Assembly (NCBI RefSeq): GCF_000518605.1
Contig: NZ_KI912458.1
Location: forward strand, 520,729 to 584,728
Length of the DNA: 64,000 bases
Source: Shewanella fidelis ATCC BAA-318
GTDB lineage: Bacteria; Pseudomonadota; Gammaproteobacteria; Enterobacterales; Shewanellaceae
Reading direction: 5' to 3'
Shown: piece by piece, positions 16,704 through 27,506 of the stretch
Position numbering within the stretch: the stretch's first letter is position 1
How the letters are laid out: each line of letters begins with the position of its first letter
The notes under the pieces: generated by a model
What the model saw: the letters and a program-made list of their open reading frames with translations, nothing else
What the model was told of the DNA's origin: nothing
Databases searched by the model: none
Position numbers and translations under genes: made by a program

Positions 16704-18791
16704 ATGTTTTCCCTTTTCACAACAAAAAAATGCCCTGTCATTTACCAGTCTGAAAACAGCGAGTGTGGGATAGCCTGCCTTGCAATGATATCAAGTTTTT
16801 ATCAGCGAAAAACTAACTTGATTACTTTAAGGAAAGAGCTTGGTTATAGTGAGTCAGGTATGTCTGTTCGGACACTATGTGAGTATGCCGAGCGGATTGA
16901 GTTAGACTCCAGGCCATTACAGGCTGCTGTCAGCGAGCTTGGTCAACTTCGTTTACCCTGTGTTTTACATTGGGATTTGAATCACTTCGTTGTTTTAACA
17001 AAATACCGTAAGCAATCTGTTGTTATTCATGACCCAGCTATTGGCAAGATAACTTACTCTATTGAAGAGTTTAAAAAACATTATACAGGAATAGCTGTGG
17101 AGTTTTTTCCTACAGTTAATTTCACTAAAGAGTCACGAATTTCAGGTTTAAGATTAAGCCCTTTTTGGAAAGCTAGTGTGGGTTTGAAATCGGGGCTATT
17201 CAAAATATTTGTGGCTTCTGCACTGTTGCAGCTTTTTGCTCTCGCTTCACCTTACTACATGCAATTGGTTATTGACGATGTGATAGTCAATCAAGATAGA
17301 GAGCTACTTGTGCTGTTGTTTATTGCCTTTTTAATGGTGGCAGTTGTATCACTCGTAACCAGTATTTTACGAGACTTAATTGGTTTACATATACAAAGTC
17401 ACCTAAATATCCAGTGGAGCTCTGGGCTGTTCTCTCATTTAATTAGGTTGCCAATAACTTGGTTTGAAAAGCGCCATATTGGTGATATTGTCAGCCGTTT
17501 TGGCTCTCAAAGTGCTATTCAGTCTTTTATTACTTCAACGTTTGTCAGCGTAGTGCTAGACGGGTTAATGGTGATGACAACGTTGATTATGATGTACGTA
17601 TATAGTCCAAAACTGACATTTATCGCAATTTTGGCTGTTTTGATATATGCACTTCTAAGGTGGGTCTTCTATCGCCCATTCAAGCGGAACTCCGAGGAAT
17701 TCATTGCTGCATCAGCAAAGGAAGATAGTTTTTTTCTTGAAGGAGTTCGCTCGATTCAAGCGATACGATTACATGGGCATGAAGACAAACGTAAAAATGA
17801 ATGGCTGTCCCTATATTCGGATGTGGTTAATTTAGGTATAAGGGGGTCTTTGTGGTCTCTAGGTTTTTCATCGGTTAATACCATAGTGCTCGCCGTTGAA
17901 AATATGCTTGTTATCTATTTTGCTGCCAACTTTGTAATGGAAGGAGTTCTATCAATAGGAATGATGATGGCTTTTATTGCATATAAAGGTCAATTTTCTT
18001 CAAGAGTTAGCGGTCTGATAGATAGCTTTGTTTCATTCAAAATGCTGGATATTCATCTATCTAGGCTTTCGGATATCGCTCTGGAATCGACAGAGGCTAA
18101 TCGTAAGGGCTTGGGGCTTGCAAATAAAGTGACTGGGCGTATCGAGCTTGAAAACATTAGTTTTAGATATGGGGCTAAATCACCGGTATTGTTTGAAAAT
18201 GTAAATCTTACTATTGAATTTGGTGACAATATTGCGATAACAGGGGTTTCAGGAAGCGGTAAAACGACGTTGTTAAAAATAATTTTAGGTTTACTAGAGC
18301 CGACGACTGGAAGAGTATTATTTGATTGTGTTGATATCAGAAAAATTGGTTTGGTAAAATATAGGGAACTAGTTGGCAGCGTTATGCAAAATGATACTTT
18401 ATTATCAGGAACTTTAGCCGACAACATTTCATTTTTTGATGAAGTGTATGATCCTTTGAAAGTTGAGCAATCATGCAAACTTGCATCAATACATGATGAA
18501 ATTGAAGCGCTACCTATGGCTTACCAGACTTTAATTGGAGATATGGGAGTTCAATTATCTGGTGGACAAGTACAACGAGTTTTATTGGCAAGAGCGATTT
18601 ACCAAAGACCTTACATATTAGTATTAGATGAAGCCACAAGTAACTTGGATGTTGATAATGAGCAACGAGTTAATGCAAGTATTGATCGCTTTCCAGTTAC
18701 AAGAATTATTGTTACCCACAGGAAATCGACCTTGGAGCATGTGGATAAAGTTTATAATTTAAATACTAATGGTTTGCTAAAGAATTATTAG
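16704..18791 (+). CDS. Peptidase-C39 ABC exporter for double-glycine peptides (CvaB-like)
   Basis: 695 residues. The N-terminal C39 protease domain is intact: catalytic Cys21 (SECGIAC), His94 (DLNHFVVL) and Asp110 (HDPAIG). A six-helix transmembrane domain follows (about 160-440). The nucleotide-binding domain has Walker A GVSGSGKTT, signature LSGGQVQR, Walker B ILVLDEATS and H-loop VTHRKS. Such proteins cleave the leader after Gly-Gly and export the core with HlyD-type adaptor and TolC. GGAG precedes ATG 16704. This is the last gene of the cluster; a terminator lies about 110 bp downstream. Confidence 0.92.
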   Translation: MFSLFTTKKCPVIYQSENSECGIACLAMISSFYQRKTNLITLRKELGYSESGMSVRTLCEYAERIELDSRPLQAAVSELGQLRLPCVLHWDLNHFVVLTKYRKQSVVIHDPAIGKITYSIEEFKKHYTGIAVEFFPTVNFTKESRISGLRLSPFWKASVGLKSGLFKIFVASALLQLFALASPYYMQLVIDDVIVNQDRELLVLLFIAFLMVAVVSLVTSILRDLIGLHIQSHLNIQWSSGLFSHLIRLPITWFEKRHIGDIVSRFGSQSAIQSFITSTFVSVVLDGLMVMTTLIMMYVYSPKLTFIAILAVLIYALLRWVFYRPFKRNSEEFIAASAKEDSFFLEGVRSIQAIRLHGHEDKRKNEWLSLYSDVVNLGIRGSLWSLGFSSVNTIVLAVENMLVIYFAANFVMEGVLSIGMMMAFIAYKGQFSSRVSGLIDSFVSFKMLDIHLSRLSDIALESTEANRKGLGLANKVTGRIELENISFRYGAKSPVLFENVNLTIEFGDNIAITGVSGSGKTTLLKIILGLLEPTTGRVLFDCVDIRKIGLVKYRELVGSVMQNDTLLSGTLADNISFFDEVYDPLKVEQSCKLASIHDEIEALPMAYQTLIGDMGVQLSGGQVQRVLLARAIYQRPYILVLDEATSNLDVDNEQRVNASIDRFPVTRIIVTHRKSTLEHVDKVYNLNTNGLLKNY

Positions 18792-18900
18792 TTGTATTTT
18801 CTGAAGTGGACTGCCTCGAGTTTTATGGACAAATTTCACCTCAGCTTTTGTATAGAAGGTATGATTAGCTATCAGTAACCAATACGTCAGCGATAGATAT

Positions 18901-18928
18901 AAAAAAGCCTGCGATTGCAGGCTTTTTT
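18901..18928. terminator. Bidirectional Rho-independent terminator
   Basis: A 12-bp stem (AAAAAAGCCTGC / GCAGGCTTTTTT) with loop GATT. It serves the convergent ends of the microcin cluster (plus) and pta (minus). Confidence 0.88.
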
Positions 18929-18953
18929 ATAACGGCTTAAAACAAACTAGCTA

Positions 18954-21101
18954 TTAAGCTTGGTCGTTTTGTCCGGCTTGAATCGCAGTTAGAGCGATGG
19001 TGTAAACGATATCGTCTACTAGTGCGCCACGTGATAAATCGTTTACTGGCTTACGCATACCTTGCAGCATTGGGCCAATAGAGATTAAGTCTGCACTACG
19101 TTGTACTGCTTTGTATGTTGTATTACCCGTGTTTAGATCTGGGAATACGAATACAGTTGCTTGACCAGCAACAGGGCTGTTCGGCGCTTTAGAGCGTGCT
19201 ACGTTTGGCATAACCGCTGCGTCGTACTGTAGAGGACCATCGATCATTAGATCTGGGCGTTTCTCTTTTGCGATGCGAGTCGCTTCACGTACTTTATCAA
19301 CATCAGAACCGCTACCTGAACTACCAGTAGAGTAACTGATCATTGCCACGCGTGGCTCAATACCGAATGCAATTGCAGATTCTGCTGATTGAATTGCGAT
19401 ATCAGCTAATTGCTCAGCATTTGGATCTGGGTTAATCGCACAGTCACCGTAGATGTAAACTTGATCAGGCATAAGCATGAAGAAGATAGATGATACTAAG
19501 CTAGAACCTGGTGCAGTTTTGATTAACTGTAATGGTGGACGAATTGTGTTAGCCGTAGTGTTTACTGCGCCAGATACGATACCGTCAACTTCGCCTTGAG
19601 CAAGCATCATAGTACCTAGTACCATGTTGTCTTCTAATTGCTCTTTAGCAACAACTTCAGTCAAGCCTTTACCGCGACGTAGTTCAAGCATAGCTTCAAC
19701 ATAACGGCCACGAGAAGCTTCTGGATCAACGATTTCTACGCCTTCACCAAGTACAACGCCTTGCTGGCTAGCAATACGCTCGATCTCTTCACGGTTCCCT
19801 AAAAGTACACAGCGAGCGATACCACGTTCAGCACAGATAGCTGCAGCTTCGATTGTTCTTGGCTCATCACCTTCAGGTAGCACAACTGTCTTACGTGCAG
19901 CACGAGCAAGTTCAGTTAGCTTGTAACGGAATGCTGGTGGCGATAGACGGTGTTCACGTGGAGAGTTCTTAGTGATGCTCTCTACCCAGTTTTGGTCGAT
20001 GTGGCTTGCAACGTATTCTTGAACTTGTTCAATACGTACTGCGTCATCTACAGGCACTTCGTGATCGAAACGTTGGATGTTTAGCGCTGTTTGCCAAGTG
20101 TTTGTGTCGATTAAGAATACTGGTAGGCCAGTTTCGAAAGCTTGCTCACAAAGCTCCATGATTTGTGGCTCTGGCTCGTAGCCGCCAGTTAGCAACAAGG
20201 CGCCAACTTTTACGCCGTTCATTGAAGCTAGACATGCAGACACGATAACGTCTGAGCGATCGCCTGAAGTCACGAGTAGTGAGTCAGTTTTAATATGAGT
20301 AACCATATTAGGAATGCTGCGCGCACAGAATGTTACTTTACGCATACGACGAGTGTTCATCTCGCCAGCGTTAATAATTTTTGCACTTAAGTGCTTAGCT
20401 AGATCTGATGCACGTGGTGCAACTAGGTCTAGGTTGTAAGGTACGCTACCTAAAATACGTAGTGGGCTCTTACCTGGAAGCTGGAACATGCTTGCTGCGT
20501 CTGGACGCGGCATTTCGTCATGGTCAAACACTTCTGATAGGTCAGGACGCGCGCGACCTTCGTCATCAACAGGTGCACCAATTTTGTTGATAATGGCACC
20601 AATTAGACGCTTGTTGTCTGATCCACCCCAAGAATTATGAGAGATCTCTAGACGGTTCATCAATGCTGTTGGGCTTTCATTACCTGGAGTGGCAACAAAA
20701 ATGATGTCAGCATCAAGGGCTTTAGCGATTGCATGGTTAACATCGCTAGAGAAAGGGTGGTTACGAGTTTGCACCAAACCTTCAACGATCAAAGTTTCAG
20801 TATCATCAGCACATTCTGTCGCGCGAGCAATGATTTGCTCCATCAATACGTCAGTTTGGTCTGCACGAATTAACTTTTCTGCGTGCTCCATCTCGAATGG
20901 CTCAAGCGGATTCACGGTAGGAGACTTGCTCAAAATTGTTGTTGAGCGCTCTGGACCGTTATCGTTTGGACGTTGTTGAGCAATAGGTTTGAAAAAGCGA
21001 ACTTTCACGCCGTGGCGTTCAAGTGCACGTACCATACCTAGGCTGATCGAAGTTAAACCAACTCCGGTACCCACAGGAATGAGCATAATGTTACGAGACA
21101 T
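18954..21101 (-). CDS. pta: Phosphate acetyltransferase
   Basis: 715 residues, the long three-domain form: an N-terminal P-loop-like domain ([17 protein letters not shown]), a central DRTGG-type domain (with [12 protein letters not shown]), and the C-terminal PTA_PTB catalytic domain (from about 390, with [15 protein letters not shown] and GPLQYDAA). It interconverts acetyl-CoA and acetyl phosphate in acetate fermentation and overflow. AAGAGG lies eight bases before ATG 21101. It is second in an ackA-pta operon, 107 bp after ackA, with a strong stem-loop in the gap. Confidence 0.96.
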   Translation of the reverse strand: MSRNIMLIPVGTGVGLTSISLGMVRALERHGVKVRFFKPIAQQRPNDNGPERSTTILSKSPTVNPLEPFEMEHAEKLIRADQTDVLMEQIIARATECADDTETLIVEGLVQTRNHPFSSDVNHAIAKALDADIIFVATPGNESPTALMNRLEISHNSWGGSDNKRLIGAIINKIGAPVDDEGRARPDLSEVFDHDEMPRPDAASMFQLPGKSPLRILGSVPYNLDLVAPRASDLAKHLSAKIINAGEMNTRRMRKVTFCARSIPNMVTHIKTDSLLVTSGDRSDVIVSACLASMNGVKVGALLLTGGYEPEPQIMELCEQAFETGLPVFLIDTNTWQTALNIQRFDHEVPVDDAVRIEQVQEYVASHIDQNWVESITKNSPREHRLSPPAFRYKLTELARAARKTVVLPEGDEPRTIEAAAICAERGIARCVLLGNREEIERIASQQGVVLGEGVEIVDPEASRGRYVEAMLELRRGKGLTEVVAKEQLEDNMVLGTMMLAQGEVDGIVSGAVNTTANTIRPPLQLIKTAPGSSLVSSIFFMLMPDQVYIYGDCAINPDPNAEQLADIAIQSAESAIAFGIEPRVAMISYSTGSSGSGSDVDKVREATRIAKEKRPDLMIDGPLQYDAAVMPNVARSKAPNSPVAGQATVFVFPDLNTGNTTYKAVQRSADLISIGPMLQGMRKPVNDLSRGALVDDIVYTIALTAIQAGQNDQA

Positions 21102-21164
21102 AATGACCTCTTGAAACTGAAAATGTCATACAGAGTATGACGGAAAACTAATCTTGCACTTTGT

Positions 21165-21192
21165 AGCAGCTAATACAGATGTATTAGCTGCT
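21165..21192 (-). other. Intercistronic stem-loop between ackA and pta
   Basis: A perfect 12-bp stem (AGCAGCTAATAC / GTATTAGCTGCT) with a four-base loop and no T run on the minus strand. It is not a usual terminator; it may protect ackA mRNA or tune pta expression. Confidence 0.6.
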
Positions 21193-21208
21193 TAAAGGAA
21201 CTATGTAG

Positions 21209-22405
21209 TTACTTAGTTAGTTCGATTGCGTCTTGCGCAATAACCCACTCTTCGTTAGTTGGGATAACCATAGCAACAGTACCTTCATCAGTTGTAATCT
21301 TACCGCCGTTACCAAAACGAGCTGCAGCATTACGCTCTTTATCAACGTTGAAGTTGAAGATAGCTAAAGAGTTAAGTACTTTTTCACGGATTAGATCAGA
21401 GTTTTCACCGATACCACCAGTGAACACTACTGCGTCTAGACGCTCTAGTGGCACAGTGTAAGAAGCGATGTATTTAGCTAGACGGTAGCAGAAGATCTCT
21501 AATGCTAAAGTCGCACCTTTGTGACCGCTTTCAAAACCTTCTTCGATGCCACGGCAATCGTTAGTTAGTTCTGAAATACCTAGTAGACCACTTTGCTTGT
21601 TAAGTACTGATTCAACTTCATCTAGTGTGTAACCTAAACGGTTAACTAGGTGGAAGATAACTGAAGGATCAACGTCACCACAACGTGTACCCATTACCAA
21701 ACCTTCTAGTGGAGTTAGACCCATAGAAGTATCAACACTCTTACCGCCTTTGATTGCAGTAACAGAAGCGCCGTTACCTAAGTGAGCACAAATAATGTTT
21801 GTGTCAGCTTCGTCTTTGCCTAATGCAGCAGCAGCTTCGCGGCTGATGAATAGGTGGCTAGTACCGTGCATGCCGTAACGACGGATAGCGTTTTCGCGGT
21901 ATAACTTGTATGGAAGCGCATAGATATACGCTTTTTCAGGCATAGTTTGGTGGAACGCAGTGTCAAATACCGCTACTTGTGGAAGAGTAGGGAATGACGC
22001 CTGTGCAGCACGAATACCGATAAGGTGAGCAGGGTTGTGAAGTGGTGCTAACGTTGCACAATCTTCAATACCTTGGATAACTGTTTCGTCAATAACCACA
22101 GAGCGAGTGAACTTTTCACCGCCGTGTACAACACGGTGACCAACAGCTTGGATCTCAGCAGCGATTTCTGGGTGAGCACCAAGAATGTCCTTAACAATGT
22201 ATTCAACAGCTTCTCTGTGAGCAGTAAAAGCACCTAAGCTTGCTTCACTTTTCTGGCCGTTAACTTTCCATTTGATTCTTGAATCTTCAAGACCAAAACA
22301 TTCAGCTAGACCTGAAATTTGGTCATCACCAGTTAGCGCATCAATAACGGCGAACTTTAGCGATGAACTACCACAGTTAAGCACCAATACCAGTTTGTTT
22401 GACAT
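21209..22405 (-). CDS. ackA: Acetate kinase
   Basis: 398 residues from ATG 22405, which is preceded by AAAGG at a good spacing; the longer frame to 22447 adds 14 residues with no family support. Family motifs include [13 protein letters not shown] at the N-terminus, [32 protein letters not shown] and FTGGIGENS. It forms ATP from acetyl phosphate. With pta downstream and yfbV divergent upstream, the arrangement matches E. coli yfbV/ackA-pta. Confidence 0.96.
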   Translation of the reverse strand: MSNKLVLVLNCGSSSLKFAVIDALTGDDQISGLAECFGLEDSRIKWKVNGQKSEASLGAFTAHREAVEYIVKDILGAHPEIAAEIQAVGHRVVHGGEKFTRSVVIDETVIQGIEDCATLAPLHNPAHLIGIRAAQASFPTLPQVAVFDTAFHQTMPEKAYIYALPYKLYRENAIRRYGMHGTSHLFISREAAAALGKDEADTNIICAHLGNGASVTAIKGGKSVDTSMGLTPLEGLVMGTRCGDVDPSVIFHLVNRLGYTLDEVESVLNKQSGLLGISELTNDCRGIEEGFESGHKGATLALEIFCYRLAKYIASYTVPLERLDAVVFTGGIGENSDLIREKVLNSLAIFNFNVDKERNAAARFGNGGKITTDEGTVAMVIPTNEEWVIAQDAIELTK

Positions 22406-22495
22406 GTTTAAACCTTTTGCAATAAATAGTGGATCCGTGTGATCCACCCAGTAACTAAACTTCTTATGGCAACTATAGCCGAAGTCCTAAAGTAT

Positions 22496-22510
22496 GCTCT
22501 TTAAAAGAGC
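22496..22510. promoter_or_regulatory. Perfect palindrome in the ackA/yfbV divergent promoter region
   Basis: GCTCTTT-A-AAAGAGC, 7-bp arms, 91 bp upstream of the ackA start and 91 bp before yfbV. It is a candidate operator or promoter-proximal hairpin; I cannot assign a regulator. Confidence 0.35.
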
Positions 22511-22600
22511 AAAATTTATGCTTTACTCAGCGCGATGCAATTGGGGCGGCTGAGTGTTTATGCTAAAATTAGGCTGAATTATTATTTATAGGTGCCAGCA

Positions 22601-23044
22601 TTGAGCATTAAAGTTCTTAAAACCTTAGGTGAAGGTCGTCGTTATATGAAGACCTGGCCTATGGTTCGCCAACTCAGTTTTTATTTCCCTGAGTATCGCG
22701 TTATGCGAGCTACTAAGCTTGCTCTGCCGTTAATGCCGCTTTTGGCATTGTTGGCTGCCGCAAGTCAATTGTACTTGCATGGCTGGAGTTATTTGCCACA
22801 GGCAATAACTATCGCCTTGTTTTTTATTAGCTTGCCTATTCAAGGCTTACTTTGGTTAGGTTGGCGTTCTCGCCATCCATTACCGTTATCCTTACTTGAC
22901 TGGGGCAATCAGCTGTCAGCCAAGTTAATCCAAATGGGGGTTAACTGTCGCCCACTTGGTGCTAAAGCGTGTTACTTTGATATGGCGCTAATCTTAAAAG
23001 CGGCGTTTGAACGTTTAGATGCCAGCTATTGGGAAGAGCTTTAG
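22601..23044 (+). CDS. yfbV: UPF0208 inner-membrane protein YfbV
   Basis: 147 residues from a TTG start at 22601, eight bases after an AGG in ATAGGT; a GTG at 22592 is possible but overlaps this Shine-Dalgarno sequence. Family features are EGRRYMKTWP near the N-terminus, two membrane helices (PLMPLLALLAAASQLYL and ITIALFFISLPIQGLLWLG), the RHPLPLSLLDW block, and a C-terminal FERLDASYWEEL. The E. coli protein affects chromosome macrodomain organisation (Ter insulation). Divergent from ackA as in enterobacteria. Confidence 0.85.
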   Translation: MSIKVLKTLGEGRRYMKTWPMVRQLSFYFPEYRVMRATKLALPLMPLLALLAAASQLYLHGWSYLPQAITIALFFISLPIQGLLWLGWRSRHPLPLSLLDWGNQLSAKLIQMGVNCRPLGAKACYFDMALILKAAFERLDASYWEEL

Positions 23045-23051
23045 CGCTGTG

Positions 23052-23078
23052 TTAATGCCGTTTAGTAAACGGCATTAA
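23052..23078. other. Perfect palindrome at the yfbV-pflA junction
   Basis: Arms of 13 bp (TTAATGCCGTTTA / TAAACGGCATTAA) around one base. It contains the pflA stop codon. There is no T run on either side, so it may be a processing or transcript-stabilising structure shared by the two convergent genes. Confidence 0.5.
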
Positions 23079-23802
23079 TTCCCATATCGGTAAATACTTT
23101 TTTAATCTGTTCCATGGTTTCGGTACTTGGTGGTGAAATATCATTTAATTGGTATTTCTCTCCCATCGCTTCCCACTTATGTTTACCTAGTTCGTGATAA
23201 GGCAGCAGCTCTACTTTTTCCACGTTAGTCATAGGTTTTATAAACTCAGCAAGTGCAACAGCTGATGGAATATCATCGGTGTAGCCACCAACGACCACAT
23301 AGCGGATCCATGTTTTTTGCTCACGTTTGTGCAGATATTCTGCAAACTGCAACGTACGCTGGTTACTGACATTGGTCAGATCTATATGTTTTTTATCATT
23401 AATCTGCTTGATATCAAGCATCACTAAATCTGTGTTATCGAGTAGTTCATCAATAACGGGTGTATGCTTTCTAAGAAAGCCATTGGTATCAAGACAGGTA
23501 TGTATACCTTCTTTTTTACAGGCTTTAAAAAGCTCAGCCACGAACTCAGCTTGTAATATTGCTTCGCCGCCGCTTGCGGTTACACCACCGCCACTGGCTT
23601 CAAGAAAAGGTCGATAACTCATGATTTGACTCATTAAGTCATCGACTTTCATTTCTTTACCGTCGTGTAAGTCCCAAGTGTCGCGGTTATGGCAGTATAG
23701 GCAGCGCATTAAGCAGCCTTGCATAAAGGTGATAAACCGTATGCCAGGGCCATCTACTGTTCCAAAAGATTCGATTGAATGAACCCGACCGATAACTGCC
23801 AT
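23062..23802 (-). CDS. pflA: Pyruvate formate-lyase activating enzyme
   Basis: 246 residues, a radical SAM protein. The iron-sulfur cluster motif CLMRCLYC is present, followed by [11 protein letters not shown] (SAM-binding GGE region) and later the LDTNG and DLVMLDIK motifs. It installs the glycyl radical on PflB. AGGAG lies seven bases before ATG 23802. It is 63 bp downstream of pflB with a 10-bp stem-loop in the gap, so it is expected to be co-transcribed at a lower level. Confidence 0.95.
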   Translation of the reverse strand: MAVIGRVHSIESFGTVDGPGIRFITFMQGCLMRCLYCHNRDTWDLHDGKEMKVDDLMSQIMSYRPFLEASGGGVTASGGEAILQAEFVAELFKACKKEGIHTCLDTNGFLRKHTPVIDELLDNTDLVMLDIKQINDKKHIDLTNVSNQRTLQFAEYLHKREQKTWIRYVVVGGYTDDIPSAVALAEFIKPMTNVEKVELLPYHELGKHKWEAMGEKYQLNDISPPSTETMEQIKKVFTDMGINAVY

Positions 23803-23816
23803 TTTTACTCCTGTTT

Positions 23817-23845
23817 AGCTGATGCTGCATTGGCAAGCATCAGCT
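23817..23845 (-). other. Intercistronic stem-loop between pflB and pflA
   Basis: A 10-bp perfect stem (AGCTGATGCT / AGCATCAGCT) with a nine-base loop, just before the pflA Shine-Dalgarno sequence. No T run. It probably stabilises pflB mRNA or limits read-through into pflA. Confidence 0.55.
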
Positions 23846-23865
23846 GAATCGACACTTAAGTAATC

Positions 23866-26148
23866 TTACAAACCTTTAGTAAAGGTACGAGTGATAACGT
23901 CTTGTTGTTGCTCTGGTGTTAGTGAGTTAAAGCGTACTGCGTAACCAGAAACACGGATCGTTAGCTGTGGATACATATCTGGATTAACCACTGCATCTTC
24001 AAGCATTTCACGGTTCATAACGTTAACGTTTAAGTGCTGACCACCTTCACGGTTTTCGTTGTGAGCGAAGTAACCATCCATAAGTGCTGCAAGGTTAGCC
24101 TTACGTGCATCATCATCTTTACCTAGTGCGTTAGGTACGATAGAGAATGTGTAAGAGATACCATCTTGAGCGTGAGCAAATGGTAGCTTAGCAACAGATG
24201 TTAAAGATGCAATTGCGCCTTTTTCATCACGACCGTGCATTGGGTTAGCACCTGGCGCAAATGGAGCACCAGCGCGACGACCGTCTGGCGTGTTACCCGT
24301 TTTCTTACCGTATACAACGTTAGATGTAATAGTAAGAATAGATTGAGTTGGGATCGCATCACGGTACATCTTCATTTTGCGGATCTTAGCCATGAAGCGC
24401 TCAACCAATTCAGTTGCGATATCATCAACACGTGGGTCGTTGTTACCGAACTTTGGATAATCGCCTTCGATGTCGAAGTCTACAGCAATACCGTTTTCAT
24501 CACGGATTGGCTTAACAGTTGCGTACTTGATAGCAGCTAGTGAGTCAGCAGTGATAGAAAGACCTGCGATACCACACGCCATAGTACGACGTACATCTCT
24601 GTCATGAAGTGCCATTAGTGCAGATTCATAAGAGTATTTGTCGTGCATGAAGTGGATAGCGTTTAGTGCAGACACATATTGTGTTGCTAACCAATCCATC
24701 ATAGTGTCTAAACGACCCATAACGTCATCGTAGTTTAATACTTCGTCAGCGATTGGATCAGTCTTAGGACCGATTTGAGCGTTTAGCTTTTCGTCAACAC
24801 CACCGTTGATAGCGTAAAGCATAGTCTTGGCAAGGTTTGCACGCGCGCCGAAGAACTGCATGTGCTTACCAACAACCATTGGGCTTACACAACATGCGAT
24901 AGCGTAATCGTCTGACTCGAAGTCTGGACGCATTAGATCATCGTTTTCGTACTGGATAGAGCTAGTATCGATAGATACTTTAGCCGCGTACTTCTTGAAG
25001 TTTAGCGGTAGTTGCTCAGACCATAGAACCGTGATGTTTGGCTCAGGACTAGGACCCATGTTGTATAGGGTGTGTAGGAAACGGAAGCTAGACTTAGTTA
25101 CAAGTGTACGACCGTCAAGACCCATACCCGCGATAGACTCAGTTGCCCAGATTGGGTCGCCAGAGAATAACTCATCGTATTCTGGAGTACGTAGGAAACG
25201 AACCATACGTAGCTTCATTACGAAGTGGTCAACCATTTCTTGAGCTTGCTGTTCAGTGATCACGCCATTTTTGATGTCGCGCTCAATGAAGATATCTAGG
25301 AAGCTAGAAGTACGACCTAGAGACATAGCAGCACCGTTTTGGCTCTTAACTGCAGCTAGGTAGCCGAAGTAAGTCCATTGGATAGCTTCTTGAGCAGTAG
25401 TCGCAGGTAGAGAGATGTCGAAGCCGTAGCTTGCTGCCATCTTCTTCATTTGACCTAGTGCTTTATGTTGCTCTGCAATTTCTTCACGAAGTTGCATAGT
25501 GTAAGACAAGTTTTCGCCGTTTTCGAAGTCAGCTTGTAAAGAGCTGAACTGTGCGAACTTGTCTGCCATTAGGAAATCAATACCGTAAAGTGCGATACGA
25601 CGGTAGTCACCAATGATACGACCACGGCCGTATGCATCTGGTAAACCAGTCAATACGCCAGACTTACGACAACGCATGATTTCTGGTGTGTAGATATCGA
25701 ATACACCTTGGTTGTGTGTCTTACGTAGTTCTGAGTATACGTATTTTACGTCAGCGTCTAGTTCACGGCCGTATGCAGCGCAAGAACCTTCAACCATACG
25801 AATACCACCGTTAGGTAACATAGCACGCTTAAGCGGCGCTTCTGTTTGTAGACCAACGATAGTTTCTAAATCTTTAGTGATGTAACCGGCTTCGTGAGAA
25901 GTGATAGTTGATACACGTGAAGTATCAAAATCAACTGGCGCGTGAGTACGGTTTTCTTCCTTAATGCCAACCATAACTTTGTCCCAAAGTTCGGTTGTCG
26001 CTTCAGTAGCACCAGCTAGGAAAGACTCATCGCCTTCATAAGGTGTGTAGTTTTTTTGAATAAAGTCACGCACATTGACTTCAGTTTTCCAATCACCAGC
26101 GGTGAAACCAGCCCAGGCGGCTGAAAACTGTTCAGTTTTTTCGGTCAT
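23866..26148 (-). CDS. pflB: Formate C-acetyltransferase (pyruvate formate-lyase)
   Basis: 760 residues, the full length for PflB. The active-site cysteine pair is in IACCVSPM, and the glycyl-radical loop [12 protein letters not shown] lies near the C-terminus. It converts pyruvate and CoA to formate and acetyl-CoA anaerobically. The long leader (over 200 bp) carries a PdhR-type palindrome at 26352. Unlike E. coli, focA is not the upstream gene of the operon but is divergent, 1.4 kb away. Confidence 0.97.
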   Translation of the reverse strand: MTEKTEQFSAAWAGFTAGDWKTEVNVRDFIQKNYTPYEGDESFLAGATEATTELWDKVMVGIKEENRTHAPVDFDTSRVSTITSHEAGYITKDLETIVGLQTEAPLKRAMLPNGGIRMVEGSCAAYGRELDADVKYVYSELRKTHNQGVFDIYTPEIMRCRKSGVLTGLPDAYGRGRIIGDYRRIALYGIDFLMADKFAQFSSLQADFENGENLSYTMQLREEIAEQHKALGQMKKMAASYGFDISLPATTAQEAIQWTYFGYLAAVKSQNGAAMSLGRTSSFLDIFIERDIKNGVITEQQAQEMVDHFVMKLRMVRFLRTPEYDELFSGDPIWATESIAGMGLDGRTLVTKSSFRFLHTLYNMGPSPEPNITVLWSEQLPLNFKKYAAKVSIDTSSIQYENDDLMRPDFESDDYAIACCVSPMVVGKHMQFFGARANLAKTMLYAINGGVDEKLNAQIGPKTDPIADEVLNYDDVMGRLDTMMDWLATQYVSALNAIHFMHDKYSYESALMALHDRDVRRTMACGIAGLSITADSLAAIKYATVKPIRDENGIAVDFDIEGDYPKFGNNDPRVDDIATELVERFMAKIRKMKMYRDAIPTQSILTITSNVVYGKKTGNTPDGRRAGAPFAPGANPMHGRDEKGAIASLTSVAKLPFAHAQDGISYTFSIVPNALGKDDDARKANLAALMDGYFAHNENREGGQHLNVNVMNREMLEDAVVNPDMYPQLTIRVSGYAVRFNSLTPEQQQDVITRTFTKGL

Positions 26149-26351
26149 CGTACTATTACCTTCTGTTTGAGATAAGGTTATTGGGTATCGAAATTAGCTC
26201 TATGACGAGGCGAGCGATACACCAATAGTAAAGTCTTAAACGCGTTACATGCCAAATAACATTCTTGCGTTTCGAAGTAATTTCACTTCGCAGTAATCTG
26301 TTCAGTTCAATTGTCTTGTGTTCTCCAGCACTCATCTCTGGCTGAAGATAA

Positions 26352-26368
26352 AATTGGTAAGACCAATT
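26352..26368. promoter_or_regulatory. PdhR-type operator upstream of pflB
   Basis: AATTGGT-AAG-ACCAATT, a perfect 7-bp inverted repeat with a 3-bp centre, the known consensus of the pyruvate-responsive repressor PdhR. On the pflB strand it lies just downstream of a TAATAT -10-like sequence, about 205 bp before the start codon. Binding would repress until pyruvate accumulates. Confidence 0.75.
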
Positions 26369-27384
26369 AACCACTGCTATATTAGCATAAGCTAGGATGC
26401 GCTGCATCCAAATCAATCTCGAAAACCGTTGTAAATGCAAAAACTGTTACCAAGGTAGCATTTTTTAAACGATTGACTATTAAAGATACTGTCTCAAATT
26501 GTCACAACTAATAACACATGCTTGTGCATTAGTTTTACCTTGAGTAGTCGCCGCTTATAACAGAGCCAAATTCAATTATTACAGAGGGGACTATTATTGC
26601 GATTAGCTATTCATTATTGGTATGACTTTAGATTGCAAACATTAGATGATTAAACCCATTTTTGGTAGTCGATACTATGAATAGAATATGAATCAACGAT
26701 GAAAGAATAATGGTAAAAGATGAATGCTTGCGACATATGTTCAAAGCTGTTGGCTTGCCGCTCAGTAAGCTATTGTAAGTAGGTTATGGCTCACCTGTTC
26801 GTTTGATAAGTGACGGTTATACACGGCCTGGCCGGTTATCAACGCCTTGTAAAGGTAAAGTAAATTACTCGCTTAAAGGTTCTCGCTGGGGTTTTATGTG
26901 CATTTTAACGCTGCGACTAGTGTTTTTTACTGTGGCGGTAAGATTTGTTTTGCCCTAGTCGTTTGGCAAGCGAGTAACTAGGGGGGAGAGAAGTTAGGCG
27001 TTTTTGCCAAGGTGTGTTTTACCACCTATTAACTGAATTGATGTTGGCTGCGACAAATGTGGCTACTGCTAAAGTGTTGCTTGTCTTATACCTACAGCTA
27101 AAGAGCTTGATTACGATACTTGTATCGCAAAAACCTGTAATAAAAGGTGCCGTTGTCATACATAACTAAAACCGCTATTTGCTAGGGCGTTTTGGCTTGT
27201 GGGTATTAATCGGCTAAAATTAACTCGTTATGTTTCGCTATGTGTTTGCTGAATTGATTGGTTGTAAGCACAGATTTGTTGATAACTCGATCTAGCTTAA
27301 ACAATTATCATATTTTGCTGTATTAGTAAGGAGTTTTTAATGCCTTTGTAATGCGACTGTGATATCTTTAGCTAGCTATAATGG

Positions 27385-27401
27385 AATTGGTCCGACCAAT
27401 T
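27385..27401. promoter_or_regulatory. PdhR-type operator upstream of focA
   Basis: AATTGGT-CCG-ACCAATT, an inverted repeat matching the PdhR consensus, placed two bases after a perfect TATAAT (27377-27382). Its location over the presumed transcription start is that of a repressor site. With the box at 26352 it suggests joint pyruvate control of focA and pflBA. Confidence 0.75.
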
Positions 27402-27506
27402 TACCTTTGTTGTTCGGTTAAGCCGCAATAAAGGCCTGTCTTAGCTAACAATTTTTAGCTTTGTATTGATGTGTGTTAGTTGATTTTTAGTGGTTTGGAG
27501 AAAAAT

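Larger units (their letters stand above)
26149..27506. other. Long divergent regulatory region between pflB and focA
   Basis: 1.36 kb without a convincing gene. Elements seen: an inverted repeat CGAAGT-N6-ACTTCG near 26275, a PdhR-type box at 26352 near the pflB promoter, a palindrome CGATAC-TT-GTATCG (27114-27127), and a TATAAT (27377) with adjacent PdhR-type box (27385) on the focA side. A 94-codon open frame at 26156-26440 has no family look and is treated as leader sequence. Confidence 0.55.

Noticed and set aside
26156..26440. A 94-codon minus-strand open frame directly upstream of pflB
   Set aside because: It overlaps the pflB leader and PdhR box, has no Shine-Dalgarno sequence and no family-like composition; more likely untranslated leader.
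26443..26468. GTTACC-AA-GGTAGC followed by T, a possible plus-strand terminator in the pflB leader
   Set aside because: With a workable loop only five base pairs remain, and no plus-strand transcript is expected here.
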